Source: Phycisphaerae bacterium (lineage in GTDB: Bacteria; Chloroflexota; Anaerolineae; 4572-78; J111). From it: 31,897 nt of DNA. Below the pieces are notes generated by a model. It worked only from the letters and a program-made list of their open reading frames with translations. It was not told the DNA's origin and made no database searches. Position numbers and translations under genes: made by a program. This document shows, piece by piece, positions 17,001-24,103 of the stretch (position 1 is its first letter; every line of letters starts with the position of its first letter). The stretch spans positions 1-31,897 of the forward strand of contig JANQQF010000142.1 of assembly GCA_028285035.1 (NCBI GenBank). Direction: 5' to 3'.

Positions 17001-17424
17001 TTGCCACAAAGGCATCGAGATCCCCATCTCCATCAAGGTCACCTAACGCCACCGCTTCAGTTAACGAAGCAGCGAGAGATGAACTTTCGATAAAGACGCC
17101 GGGGGCTCCACCTTGGGCTCCGCCTTGATTGAGCCATACTTTAGCTGGAAGTGGCGTAAACTCGAAACCTGTCACCATATTTCCAACAAAGGCATCAAGA
17201 TCCCCATCCCCATCAAGGTCGCCTAACGCCACCGCCTCACTAAATGAAGTGCCTAGACTGTCCCCTTCAACAAACGTTGGGCCTTGTGCCTGAGTAAGAC
17301 TGGGCCATAGCCAAATGACGACGGCTAAAAGCCAAGCGAGCCCTAATAGTCGTAAATTACGATAGGTATATTGAATGTTTACGTTGATGAAATAGCGTTG
17401 AAGCTCCATTTGCCCTAATCCCAT
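11095..17424 (-). CDS. Giant secreted FG-GAP repeat protein with CLCA-like metalloprotease region
   Basis: 2109 aa, exported (hydrophobic LLGLAWLLAVVIWLWPSLTQAQ, cleavage near residue 47). Residues about 48-795 hold 14 FG-GAP/VCBS-like units of 46-60 aa with VALGDLDGDGDLDAFVGN and K(I/V)WLNQ; the Asp-Gly-Asp loops should bind calcium. Residues about 1065-1300 resemble CLCA-type zinc proteases: SKHMYDFTDGQMALNDVVVF, WNRYGNPG, then HELAH (1192-1196) with Asp1203 seven residues after the second His. A GAERT pentapeptide linker spans about 1490-1530. Then come a TIG/IPT-like domain (about 1653-1745), a jelly-roll-like domain ending WIIDDVRIQGDG (about 1750-1922), the YLPLVF signature (about 1935) and a CARDB-like domain (from about 1950). 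The start may instead be Met6 (17409), which has AGGG before it. It follows the STAND ATPase gene by 17 bp, probably one operon. It is likely a surface or matrix adhesin-protease; activity is untested. Confidence 0.85.
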   Translation of the reverse strand: MGLGQMELQRYFINVNIQYTYRNLRLLGLAWLLAVVIWLWPSLTQAQGPTFVEGDSLGTSFSEAVALGDLDGDGDLDAFVGNMVTGFEFTPLPAKVWLNQGGAQGGAPGVFIESSSLAASLTEAVALGDLDGDGDLDAFVANRDANKIWLNQGGAQGGTASDFIATAQNLGSSDSLAVALGDLDGDGDLDAFVGNDGANKIWLNQTAQGMAATFTEGSSLGTSDSQAVALGDLDGDGDLDAFIGNAKFGGSLNDRANKIWVNQTAQGMAATFTEGSSLGTSDSQAVALGDLDGDGDLDAFVGNTFNSTPLANKIWVNETIPGMAINFTEGSSLGNSESYAIALGDLDSDGDLDAYVANDDANKVWLNETTLGMPAMFTEGPSLGTADSQAVALGDLDGDGDLDSFVGNFGSNKIWLNQFQTFFVEPNLPSNGLLSAAVALGDLDGDDDLDAFVANLGTSDNNRANAIWLNQTAQGVPATFVTSTLGISNSSAIALGDLDGDGDLDAFIGNGAGGTGSEPNTIWLNQTAQGMPATFNLSASLGSSASADVALGDLDGDGDLDAFVANGFGTNQPNTIWLNQTAQGAPATFELSASLGNSASAAVALGDLDGDGDLDAFVGNTFALIDGEITVQPNEVWLNQTAQGMPATFELGASLGNSTSFDVALGDLDGDGDLDAFVGNVLQSNLIWVNQGGIQGGISGDFNQGPSVGSNPTGAVALGDLDGDGDLDAFVGNRNFPNEVWLNQSGAQGGIAGLFSKTKVVGGNSDRLSVALGDLDNDGDLDTFVGNLGPNKVWLNQNIGLTRFSVATARPVPTDNANFYSTPIRLDDQRIPISYTLFHPNSETLLGQLQVSFSLDGGDNWQPAMVDDGTKTTNLAASPYPTGTTHTFTWDTFASGVFGQSDNVVIRMEIYPQPIPVQATGTYTYPSQIPGPYQWPSASTATFPFRVQGTQIRVINEASAPVSNALVYRLPEGQVAGGFPIGGPTPFRTGNDGFLIGRGVVAQGDQLFALAPIAPSATYTERFSDTIHLFHTSGTPTETGIESPINGADLTITNPGIQTLTVSAERPLILFDLTVALEWDSSKDPTYLSQLEFDLKKASKHMYDFTDGQMALNDVVVFQNSDNWRYSEVVVHANNHFRPYAVIGGMVVTKTVDIVDPDVSYFPGQIHMGATWNRYGNPGQSLGEDWPLVLAHELAHFFLFLDDTYLGLDDNDQLIAVGDCLGSAMGDIYAVDNTEFIADPSVWAANCSQTLPDKTKPDPPGRTEWQIIKAWYPELTIPSATLAGPSFMPYELTTVTIQDPITQTNAILDPTFFIDYQSGASTSEAKALLLRDLNGDTKIDFVLDLGGPIGGQNRIKAFGAQPGDRLCVFDPPQLQFGCEVIEAGDERLTMRKDPTWAPVIQISPVSSTTFKIDVSGIGSGATIKARIFPEFGFGFAEETLNQVGDDYTANLKLDYPSLSGHIQIWVDEAATEQDPRREAIVAFSIGGNPGAERTGAERTGGKRGGGAERTGAERTGAERTGAERTGAKRGNAAVISPDGQMIVFNNADVTFAEGEFYTVQTMASLPELPPGKTTVGAGYNLFATNKNTISGSVSIQYQENNVLTEQVEENELTIHYWNGTIWEVVEGHRDSFFNLVSAPSQGPGIYALLAGVAPLQITNVTPPLATNDSDTIVTIDGVYFLPPNVVTLVDPTDAANVHTLTISSIFSNSIAVTVPAGLPAREYRVNVTNGDGGVANPDGEFALFAPLEACFYDFFESGTQQWTRAGDWDVVILPDGQRAMTDSPSGAYKNASDYGAGLTTFAATITSNAFAIDGDCINPSLAFRHDYAIVNLAGSEDQGLVEISKDGGATWTTLQSFTGGIAGLETSSVESTEWTTVAWEEVNIDLADYIGETVQLRFNLVVNDDSLASKGWIIDDVRIQGDGAPGPPIPTKLYLPLVFKEYTPPAIIAPDLVVQSITAIGNNVEVVIKNRGTGPATDAFWVDVYLDPSRPPVAVNELWNDLSSEGLVWGVTEDIAIGGELTLMLGDAYYVAAESNFSGSIAEGTAVYAQVDSAHGGTTYGAVLELHEITGGVYNNILGAVVSAISDAPDSFAPEDGVTDNAGLLPPRR
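12838..12957 (-). repeat. GAERT pentapeptide tandem repeat inside the giant protein gene
   Basis: Encodes GAERT-GAERT-GGKRG-G, then four more GAERT units and GAKRG (about residues 1490-1530). The repeated peptide is written with different synonymous codons (GAG CGC, GAA AGG, GAA AGA, GAA CGG, GAG CGT), so the peptide rather than the DNA is conserved. It joins the protease-side domains to the TIG-like region. Confidence 0.75.
15030..17285 (-). repeat. Array of 14 FG-GAP-encoding repeats
   Basis: Units of roughly 140-180 bp, each with the DNA for GDLDGDGDLDAF (plus-strand echo 'CCATCCCCATCAAGGTC' repeated throughout). Spacer length between calcium loop and KIWLNQ varies from unit to unit. Units 4 and 5 share the same TFTEGSSLGTSDSQAVALG start, indicating recent duplication. 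One loop is altered to GDDDLDAF and one to SDGDLDAY. Confidence 0.85.
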
Positions 17425-17441
17425 CCTAAAATAAATTGTGT

Positions 17442-20225
17442 CTATTCCCTCGCACTTTCAAGGTGAGCCAAATCTCGTTTGGCTCCGAGCCGTTCAAAGG
17501 TGGCTTGGGCGGCTTGGAGATGTTGCTCGCCTGTATCAACGTCTGGTCCCGTCAATAGGTGTTGCCCCCACGCCACTTGGGTGCGAGCGGCTTCGTAGGG
17601 ATCCACCTCCTTCAGTAAGGCCAGACTTTGTTCAAAGGCCTCCACTGCTGACTCGGGCTGACCCTCGGCCAATAAAAGTTCGCCGTGTAGACGAAGACTA
17701 ACCCCCTCCTCACGGTTCGATTGTAACTCGCGACTCAAGGTCAAGGCTCGATCGATACTCTCACGAGCCAGGTCAAGTTGTCCCTTGGCCAGATAAAGCT
17801 GGGTTCGAAAATAGTAGATTTCGGGCAACTGATATTTGATCTCCAACTCCAGAGCGATAGCTTCAGATTCTTCTAAGAAGGTCTCGACCGTATCCCAATT
17901 TTCAAGAGCCAGATGGAGGGCCGCCAAATTGTTTAAGACATAGGTCAGACTGGTGTTCAGACTGCGCTCCCGGATAAGCTGAAGGGAGTGCGTCAGCCGC
18001 TCCAGCGCCAGGTCGAGATCGCCTTGCCACGTGTGGAGCATTCCTAGTGTATTCTTGATCTTGGCCTGTTCTGGCACGTTGCCAAGTTGCTCGGCTAAGG
18101 CCAGGGCTCGATCATAATCTGTAATGGCACCGGTCCAATCTCCGGCAAACATTTTGGTAATTCCCAGATTGCCATAGCCAACCAGGAGGCCAAAATAATC
18201 GTAAAACTGTTCGGCAATGCGCAAGGCTTCTTCATTCAGCTCTATCGCTCGTTTAGGATCTCCCTGTATATCGACGACATTCGCCATCGTCATCATTCCT
18301 CTGGCCCGCCAGGGGCTGGGGTCCGCTGGTAGCATATCTAACCCTGTTTTGAGGTGTTCTAGAGCCGCTGCATAATTTCCCATTGAGAATTGTGCTTGTC
18401 CGGCCTGGATGTACATGCCTGGGGTTAATTGAGGATCGATGATGGGCTCGGGACTGTCGGTCAAGGTGGCTATCCCCTGTTCGAGCCAGCTTAGGGCTTC
18501 AGGGGGCGCCTCCCGGAGCAGCAGTTGACCAACGCCCAGACAAATACGAGCCGTCAGCTCAGACTTGTGGGAAATATCGGGTAAGAGCGAGAGGTGAAGT
18601 TGGGCTAACTGGTAGCTTTCGCGGGCGGGTTGATTGTCGCTTAAAAAGGCACAAACCTGACCATGGGCAATATAAATCAGCACTTGTGTTTCGGGGGGGA
18701 GGTCGTTGGTGAGCAGACGTTCTAAAAGATGACGGAGCGGGCTACTCAAGCCCTGGCTGATCTTGGCTGGTACTTCACGTGTGGCCAAATCAGCCGCTTC
18801 CTGATAGTCCCCGGCTCGTTCATAATGCAAAGCCGCTCGAAAGGGGTCAGGCTCATCTTCCTGGTAATATTCCGCCGCGATTTCGTGCATCTTTTTGAGT
18901 TCACGTCGACTAGGGACATCATAGTAGAAGGCACGAATGACAGCGTGGCTGTTATACAGTTCCTCATGATCAGGATCGTGCGCGGTGGTGAGCAAGTATC
19001 GGTCACTCAACGCGTGAATAAAGCGTTTGAGACGGCGTCGGTCACTGACGGTTTCAATGGCATCGCGTTTGGCTGCATACCCCAGGAAAACCGCCACGGC
19101 CACAAGAATGTCTCGATCATCTTCAGCCAGTCGATCATCCACCTCTTTGATCAGGAAGCGTTCAATATTATTTTCCTGGGTTAAATTCTCTAGGACTTTC
19201 TCTGGATTATCAGCCTGCTTAAGAACATTGATAGCCAGCATCAACAAAGTAGCATTCCCTTCGGTATGCTTATAAAGCAGCTCTATCAGTGGCTTCTCTA
19301 ATTCTAAATCTCGTGACGCTACAATTTCAGCGATATCTGTCTCGCTCAAGCCCGCCAGAGGCTCAAATTGATGACTATGAAAATAATTGGGGAGTTGCCA
19401 TGAGGTTAGAATTAGAGATACATCTCCGGCCTGGAGCGGGTCTGCCAGTCGATCAAAAAATTGGGCCAGTAGGGGATCCTCATGCACAAAATGAACATCG
19501 TCAAAGCAAAGAAGGTAACCCTGACCTTGTAGGAGTTTGAAGGCATGGTCAAATAGAGCGGTGGGGGGCGGAGGCTGTCCCCCATTTAGCTGGGTTCCTT
19601 GTAGCATATGCCACAGCTCTTCCTGTTTATGCCACGCCAAAAAGCCTGCCAAAGCCCAGATAACGGGCATCAGCCCTTCATCCTCATGAAATGAGTACCA
19701 AAAAACTTTGTTTTGGATCTGGGAATGTTTTGTCTCAATCGCTTCCAGATCAAGCGGGTCAGATGTTTGTTCTTCATCTGTGTTGACCTCAAGCCCTCGT
19801 ACCTGCCAAATGTCGGCCAGAGCAATCGCCAAGGCAGTTTTGCCAATCCCCGCCATCCCCCCGATGATCGCTAAATGATCAGTCATCAACTTATCGGTAA
19901 AGTAGGTCAACTCGGTCTGACGCCCAACGAATTCTCCCAAGGCAGGTGGTTTTGTTGGTTCAGGTGGGGGGGGATATTGTGGCTGTTGAGCTGGCGCAGG
20001 ACTATCGATCTCAAGGATGAGTGATTTAAGTTCCTCTTGCAGCTCCTCGATGGTCAGATCGCCAATCATCGTATCTTTGATAAGATTTAGCGCCGTGTCA
20101 TAATCATCGATTTGATTCAGCAAGGCTAAAGGAGCCTGACTGGCATACTTGGCTTCACGTTCTTTAAGAATTTGGTAATTCTTTTTGAGCTTTTGATAAA
20201 AAGCTTTCAGTTCATCATCAGTCAT
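17442..20225 (-). CDS. STAND-class ATPase with N-terminal coiled-coil and TPR repeats
   Basis: 927 aa, cytoplasmic. Residues 1-72 are a charged helical module (FYQKLKKNYQILKEREAKYA, later LTIEELQEELKSLILEID). It resembles N-terminal adaptor modules seen on many Chloroflexota and cyanobacterial STAND proteins; I cannot name it securely. A Pro-rich linker (76-95) leads to the NTPase: EFVGRQTEL (98-106), Walker A GGMAGIGKT (122-130), Walker B LLCFDD (238-243), LILTSW, then a winged-helix-like region with DRRRLKRFIHALSDRYLL. Residues about 450-920 are TPR-type repeats (SMGNYAAALEHLKTGLDML, FAGDWTGAITDYDRALALAEQ, GQLDLARESIDRALTLSRE). There is no DNA-binding domain, so it is more likely a scaffold or signalling switch than a transcription factor. 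GAGG precedes the ATG at 20225. The giant FG-GAP gene starts 17 bp after its stop. Confidence 0.82.
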   Translation of the reverse strand: MTDDELKAFYQKLKKNYQILKEREAKYASQAPLALLNQIDDYDTALNLIKDTMIGDLTIEELQEELKSLILEIDSPAPAQQPQYPPPPEPTKPPALGEFVGRQTELTYFTDKLMTDHLAIIGGMAGIGKTALAIALADIWQVRGLEVNTDEEQTSDPLDLEAIETKHSQIQNKVFWYSFHEDEGLMPVIWALAGFLAWHKQEELWHMLQGTQLNGGQPPPPTALFDHAFKLLQGQGYLLCFDDVHFVHEDPLLAQFFDRLADPLQAGDVSLILTSWQLPNYFHSHQFEPLAGLSETDIAEIVASRDLELEKPLIELLYKHTEGNATLLMLAINVLKQADNPEKVLENLTQENNIERFLIKEVDDRLAEDDRDILVAVAVFLGYAAKRDAIETVSDRRRLKRFIHALSDRYLLTTAHDPDHEELYNSHAVIRAFYYDVPSRRELKKMHEIAAEYYQEDEPDPFRAALHYERAGDYQEAADLATREVPAKISQGLSSPLRHLLERLLTNDLPPETQVLIYIAHGQVCAFLSDNQPARESYQLAQLHLSLLPDISHKSELTARICLGVGQLLLREAPPEALSWLEQGIATLTDSPEPIIDPQLTPGMYIQAGQAQFSMGNYAAALEHLKTGLDMLPADPSPWRARGMMTMANVVDIQGDPKRAIELNEEALRIAEQFYDYFGLLVGYGNLGITKMFAGDWTGAITDYDRALALAEQLGNVPEQAKIKNTLGMLHTWQGDLDLALERLTHSLQLIRERSLNTSLTYVLNNLAALHLALENWDTVETFLEESEAIALELEIKYQLPEIYYFRTQLYLAKGQLDLARESIDRALTLSRELQSNREEGVSLRLHGELLLAEGQPESAVEAFEQSLALLKEVDPYEAARTQVAWGQHLLTGPDVDTGEQHLQAAQATFERLGAKRDLAHLESARE

Positions 20226-20586
20226 CTCATGGCCTCATTACCGTGGAATAGTGAAATGGAATTACTTTAGTAGGTTATGTAATTGGAAGATTGGTTAATA
20301 TAATATTATATACAAACTTGGCGGGTTTGATAGTTTTAAGTGTGAATGGGCAAGATATCTTTAAATATTTTAGATAGTATATCATCAAAATAATCGCTTA
20401 AGATTTTCCCGAAAATCAGGAAGGGGATTGTATTTAATTTAGAATAAATCAAAGGTGTTTGTAAACGTTTGTGATTGCGTTTGTAGTTTTTGGGAGCTTT
20501 CCACTATTAAAAGCTCTCATTGAAAGCTCCCATTGATAGAAAGGAGAGGGTTTTGAGACGTGGATTAATGTTTGAGAGGCATTAGA
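20226..20586. other. Gene-free AT-rich region with a small repeat
   Basis: 361 bp without a gene. The right part contains GGGAGCTTTC (20492-20501) and its complement GAAAGCTCCC (20522-20531). The second arm belongs to a 13-bp direct duplication of the form AAAGCTC(T/C)CATTG. No T-run follows on either strand, so it is not a typical terminator. The left part, upstream of the STAND gene, is AT-rich (TAATATAATATTATATAC near 20298) and presumably holds that operon's promoter. Confidence 0.4.
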
Positions 20587-21588
20587 TTAGGCACAAATCT
20601 CCAACTCTCCGTTTTTAACCCATCGCTCGGCGTTAAAAATTTGATCGTTAAAACGGCCAGAGACGATACGATCTTTAGCATCGAGCCAGTTTTGCTTCCA
20701 CTGAACAGGATTATGTAACTCACTGGCTGGGTTGCTGCGGCTGCGGGCGATGAAACCGGGAAAGGCGGGTCGTCCCGTTGGCTGGCCGACGGGGTTCCAA
20801 CGGAGGTCGAAGCTCCAGCGGATTTTGTCGGTTTTATTGTTCAGGGCCGCGTGTTCAGTGAGTTGGTGGAAGAGGATAACGCCACCTTTTTTAATGGGTA
20901 AAGTCACCGTCTCACGGGTGTTGAGCAGCGGCCCGGGGATGTAATTCTCGGCAGCGATACCATTCCCAGGACAATGATCTGTCATCTGCCCTTTTTTATG
21001 AGAGCGAGGAATGCAACACAGACAGCCCATCTCCACAGGCGCATCAGTAATCGCCACCCAGGTGGTCAGCACCTGCGTGTTGTTGGCCTCATCCAAGAGC
21101 GCCCCGTGATCTTGATGCCAGGTGGTGGTACCCACATAGGAATTCTTGCCTGCTAACTCAGGCAAAGCTTGGCGGGGTGGTTTGATACGCACGTGTTGGA
21201 CAGGATTGCAGTAGATTTCTGGGCCAATGATGGCCTCGACAACATCAAGTAAGGTCGGGTGGGTGAGCAGTGAAAAGACGGCTGGCCCAGCGTGCATTGT
21301 TGCGTTGGGCGGGAAATCGTTGGCCAGGGGCAGGGTGATATCTATTTGATCAAAGAAGTTGTCTTCGGTATGGAGCAGTTGGAGATACTTCTCATCAAAT
21401 GAGAGGGTGTTAAAGCCCTGGGGGAGTATGCTCTGGGCTACTTTTTCCGCCCCGATTTGATTGAGCAATTCAGAATATTCAGCAACAATATCATCGATAG
21501 TGGTGTCATCAATGACATTTTCAAGTACCAAATAGCCCTGCTCTTCAAAAAACTCAAGCTGCTCAGCGGTTAGTGTGTGATGATACAT
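20587..21588 (-). CDS. Phytanoyl-CoA dioxygenase (PhyH) family protein
   Basis: 333 aa, a cytoplasmic Fe(II)/2-oxoglutarate dioxygenase. It begins LTAEQLEFFEEQGYLVLENVI, the usual PhyH opening. The iron-binding facial triad is visible as WHQDHG (His158, Asp160) and the distal His246 in HQLTEHAALNN; Arg257 in RWSFDLRW is placed to hold 2-oxoglutarate. MGCLCCIPRSHKKGQ is the typical 'G-x-L-x-x-I-P-G/R-S-H' strand. Bacterial relatives hydroxylate a wide range of small molecules (ectoine, carnitine-like compounds, lipids), so the substrate is open. Nearby amine-demethylation genes make a quaternary-amine or osmolyte substrate possible (inference). Start at 21588 with AAGGAG seven nucleotides upstream. 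It stands alone, divergent from the DUF11-type secreted protein gene. Confidence 0.85.
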   Translation of the reverse strand: MYHHTLTAEQLEFFEEQGYLVLENVIDDTTIDDIVAEYSELLNQIGAEKVAQSILPQGFNTLSFDEKYLQLLHTEDNFFDQIDITLPLANDFPPNATMHAGPAVFSLLTHPTLLDVVEAIIGPEIYCNPVQHVRIKPPRQALPELAGKNSYVGTTTWHQDHGALLDEANNTQVLTTWVAITDAPVEMGCLCCIPRSHKKGQMTDHCPGNGIAAENYIPGPLLNTRETVTLPIKKGGVILFHQLTEHAALNNKTDKIRWSFDLRWNPVGQPTGRPAFPGFIARSRSNPASELHNPVQWKQNWLDAKDRIVSGRFNDQIFNAERWVKNGELEICA

Positions 21589-21674
21589 GACCTTACTCCT
21601 TACGATAAACTGATAGATACCCTATAAATTTCTTGAAATTTCCTTAATGACAAAAGTGAACGGAAAAATGAGGC

Positions 21675-21726
21675 AAAAGTCCTAACCCGATGACAAACAT
21701 TTTAGGGTATAGTGATTAGGACTTTT
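21675..21726. promoter_or_regulatory. Inverted repeat in the divergent region between the PhyH and DUF11 genes
   Basis: AAAAGTCCTAA (21675-21685) and TTAGGACTTTT (21716-21726) are perfectly complementary, with a further CCC/GGG contact inside. It lies about 90 bp upstream of the PhyH start and 130 bp upstream of the secreted-protein start. It could be an operator or an attenuator hairpin; the function is not shown. Confidence 0.4.
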
Positions 21727-21854
21727 ATACCGCTTGGATTTCAGCCAAGAATGATGGGCATTGTTTGTCCCATCCTCAAACTAAAATCAATCCAAAATCA
21801 AAACTGAATATAAATACTTTCTATCACCCCACATTCTCATTAGAAAGGTATGTC

Positions 21855-23132
21855 ATGAACAAGTCTAAATCTTCTCATCTACTTAAAGTACTTTCAATTT
21901 TCATCTTTCTTATCATTCCCGTCGCATCATTTGTATTGATATTTCATTCAGTTCCGGCTGCAGCATATCCAAGCCAGCCGCAGTATCAACAACAAGTTGA
22001 TCAATCGTTGACCACGCCACCTGAAATCGATATTGCGATTCTGGATGACTCAAATTATGTTGATAACGACGGTACTGGTGAAGCAGACAATTTACGAGCG
22101 ACCTTGACCCAGCTTGGGCACACCGCTACAACCTTTACCGGTATTACTGCTGCTGACTTTACAAACGCCATCGCTGGAAAAGATATTTTGATTATTCCTG
22201 AACTAGAAAATGGTGATTTAGGCACAGATCTCACCATCGCTGCTAGAGGTGTAATCTCTGATTTTGTGACCAATGGTGGTGGCGTGATTGTTTTTGGATC
22301 TCAAAGTGAAAGTAACCCTGCCACTGAAGATCACGCCCCATCATTTCTAAATCAAGTATTTGATTTTAGTATTACCTCAAGAGGTGTTTTGCCGAATAGC
22401 AGCAATCCCGCCAATACTGATGCTCACCTTAATGAGTTGAACAGTCAAGATACAACCTTTTATGATGATATTGACGATTTGAATAATTTTAGCGGTGTAC
22501 AATTTCTTGTTGTCAGTAGCTTACCCCCCTCATCCAAAGCCATCTACGATACAGCATTTGGAGAATATACCAGTGTGTTCCTTACCCCGCACGGGACAGG
22601 ACAAATTATCTATTTAGGGCAGGACTGGTTCAATATTCAACCAAATGGTCTCCGGGATGGTGGCTGGTTAGATGTTCTCGATAGTGCCCTCCATCAACTG
22701 ATCCCCCCTAACCTTGTTGTTGAAAAACAATCATCGGCCAGCATCATCAAGGGCGGCGAACGAATTACTTACACCGTAACCTTTAGTAATGCTGGTGGGG
22801 CTGGTGGTGGAATTACACTTGCAGATATTGTGTTGACCGACAGCATTCCTAATGAGTTACAAAATGTCAGCTATACCTCAAGTGGCGTAACCATCACCGA
22901 AACAGGCGGTTCAAACTTTGTTTGGGATGTCGTAAATATGCTCCCTGGTCGACGTGGCGTTATTACAGTGACAGCCACGGTTGACTCTAACGTTGCCTCT
23001 GGGACGATTTTTACCAACACAGCAACCATTACCGGAACAAATGATACTGATAATAGCAACAATACTAGCGAAGTTGGGGTTATGGTTTCAGGACAAAATT
23101 TATACCTGCCAGTTGTGACGCAAAATAATTAA
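21855..23132 (+). CDS. Secreted protein with DUF11-like domain and YLPVV C-terminus
   Basis: 425 aa from the ATG at 21855, preferred because AGAAAGG precedes it and a signal peptide then starts at once (MNKSKSSHLLKVLSIFIFLI, ending near AAAYPS); an upstream TTG in frame has no ribosome site. The middle part (IDIAILDDSNYVDNDG, IAGKDILIIPELENGD, VTNGGGVIVFGSQSE, QIIYLGQDWF) looks like an alpha/beta, amidotransferase-like or ThuA-like fold without an obvious nucleophile. Residues about 310-415 match the DUF11 repeat (VVEKQSSASIIKGGERITYTV, LTDSIPNEL, NTATITG). It ends NLYLPVVTQNN, the Chloroflexota-type C-terminal signature. It is likely exported and cell-surface associated. Convergent with the next gene, 17 bp apart. 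Confidence 0.78.
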   Translation: MNKSKSSHLLKVLSIFIFLIIPVASFVLIFHSVPAAAYPSQPQYQQQVDQSLTTPPEIDIAILDDSNYVDNDGTGEADNLRATLTQLGHTATTFTGITAADFTNAIAGKDILIIPELENGDLGTDLTIAARGVISDFVTNGGGVIVFGSQSESNPATEDHAPSFLNQVFDFSITSRGVLPNSSNPANTDAHLNELNSQDTTFYDDIDDLNNFSGVQFLVVSSLPPSSKAIYDTAFGEYTSVFLTPHGTGQIIYLGQDWFNIQPNGLRDGGWLDVLDSALHQLIPPNLVVEKQSSASIIKGGERITYTVTFSNAGGAGGGITLADIVLTDSIPNELQNVSYTSSGVTITETGGSNFVWDVVNMLPGRRGVITVTATVDSNVASGTIFTNTATITGTNDTDNSNNTSEVGVMVSGQNLYLPVVTQNN

Positions 23133-23149
23133 CAATTTTTAATCCAATA

Positions 23150-24076
23150 TCATTTCTCATAGGATGCCCAGCGGGTATCGGTGTCATATCCCGGTGCCCG
23201 CAGGTCAATCCCCAACTCATCCTCAAGCAGTTGCCCTATCCCCGTGGACCAAGACTTTGCGCCATATTTGGCGATGCCACGTTGCAGGATTTGGGTGGCC
23301 AGCCCGCCCATCAGTAATGGCACCTTATTCTCTGCTGCGATTTTTTCGGTCAGCTTCATATCTTTCATCGCCAATTCCATGGTGAACCCATAATCAAAGC
23401 TCCCAGTCATAATCGGCACGCCTTCGGTTTCGGCCACAAAGCTGTTACCACAACTATTCTTGATCGCTTCGTAAACAGCGCCCGTTTTTAGGCCTGCTGC
23501 GGTGCCAAACATCAACCCTTCATTTAAGGCCCAGAGGTGAATAAAGGCCAACATGTTGGTCATTACCTTGACGATGGAGGCACTACCAACTGGCCCCATA
23601 TGGATGACTGGCTCTCCCGTGACATTAAGTAGATGGCGATACTTCTCAAACGCTTCATCAGTTGTTCCAGCGAGCACTGTGATGCAGCCTTCATGAGCTA
23701 AAGGAATACCACCAGTGACCGGCGCTTCGATGACATCGACCTGTTTCTCAGCCGCCATCGCCGCAATTTTGATGAGCAACTCACGGTCAGTCGTGCTGTG
23801 ATCAATCCAGACCGTGCCCGGTTGCATTGCGGCCAAAACGCCACCATTACCAATCAAGACATCTTCCACAATTGGTGGCGTGGGCAAGGCGGTCAAGACA
23901 ACCTCCACCTGAGCCGCCAATTCGGCGGCACTGCCAGCAGCGCTCGCGCCACGCTGCACACAATCTTCAACCATCTCCGGACGAGGGTCGTAAACTGTGA
24001 GATCATGTCCTGCTTTGAGCATATTCTTGGCAACAGCAATGCCAAGTTCGCCAACACCAATTAAGCCAACATTCAT
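23150..24076 (-). CDS. NAD(P)-dependent beta-hydroxyacid dehydrogenase (3-hydroxyisobutyrate dehydrogenase family)
   Basis: 308 aa, cytoplasmic. The Rossmann loop GVGELG (7-12), Asp30 ending the second strand (prefers NAD by that residue), the substrate-binding EAPVTGGIPLA (from 117) and the catalytic lysine region with Lys170 and Asn174 in SIVKVMTNML follow the family order. A helical C-terminal domain ends with SFDYGFTMELAMKDMKL and YGAKSWSTGI. Family reactions are oxidation or reduction of 3-hydroxyisobutyrate, tartronate semialdehyde, 4-hydroxybutyrate and similar acids; the substrate is not decided here. It lies 27 bp downstream of an IclR regulator on the same strand, which suggests a small catabolic operon. 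AAGGAACAAACCT precedes the ATG. No terminator is seen before the convergent neighbour. Confidence 0.85.
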   Translation of the reverse strand: MNVGLIGVGELGIAVAKNMLKAGHDLTVYDPRPEMVEDCVQRGASAAGSAAELAAQVEVVLTALPTPPIVEDVLIGNGGVLAAMQPGTVWIDHSTTDRELLIKIAAMAAEKQVDVIEAPVTGGIPLAHEGCITVLAGTTDEAFEKYRHLLNVTGEPVIHMGPVGSASIVKVMTNMLAFIHLWALNEGLMFGTAAGLKTGAVYEAIKNSCGNSFVAETEGVPIMTGSFDYGFTMELAMKDMKLTEKIAAENKVPLLMGGLATQILQRGIAKYGAKSWSTGIGQLLEDELGIDLRAPGYDTDTRWASYEK

Positions 24077-24103
24077 AGGTTTGTTCCTTGCTAAATAAAT
24101 TTT

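Noticed and set aside
15030..17285. The regular repeats looked at first like a CRISPR or satellite array
   Set aside because: They keep one open frame and encode calcium-loop FG-GAP units with variable spacing; they are protein repeats.
21765..21854. N-terminal extension of the DUF11-type protein
   Set aside because: It begins at TTG without a ribosome site and would bury the signal peptide; the ATG at 21855 is better supported.
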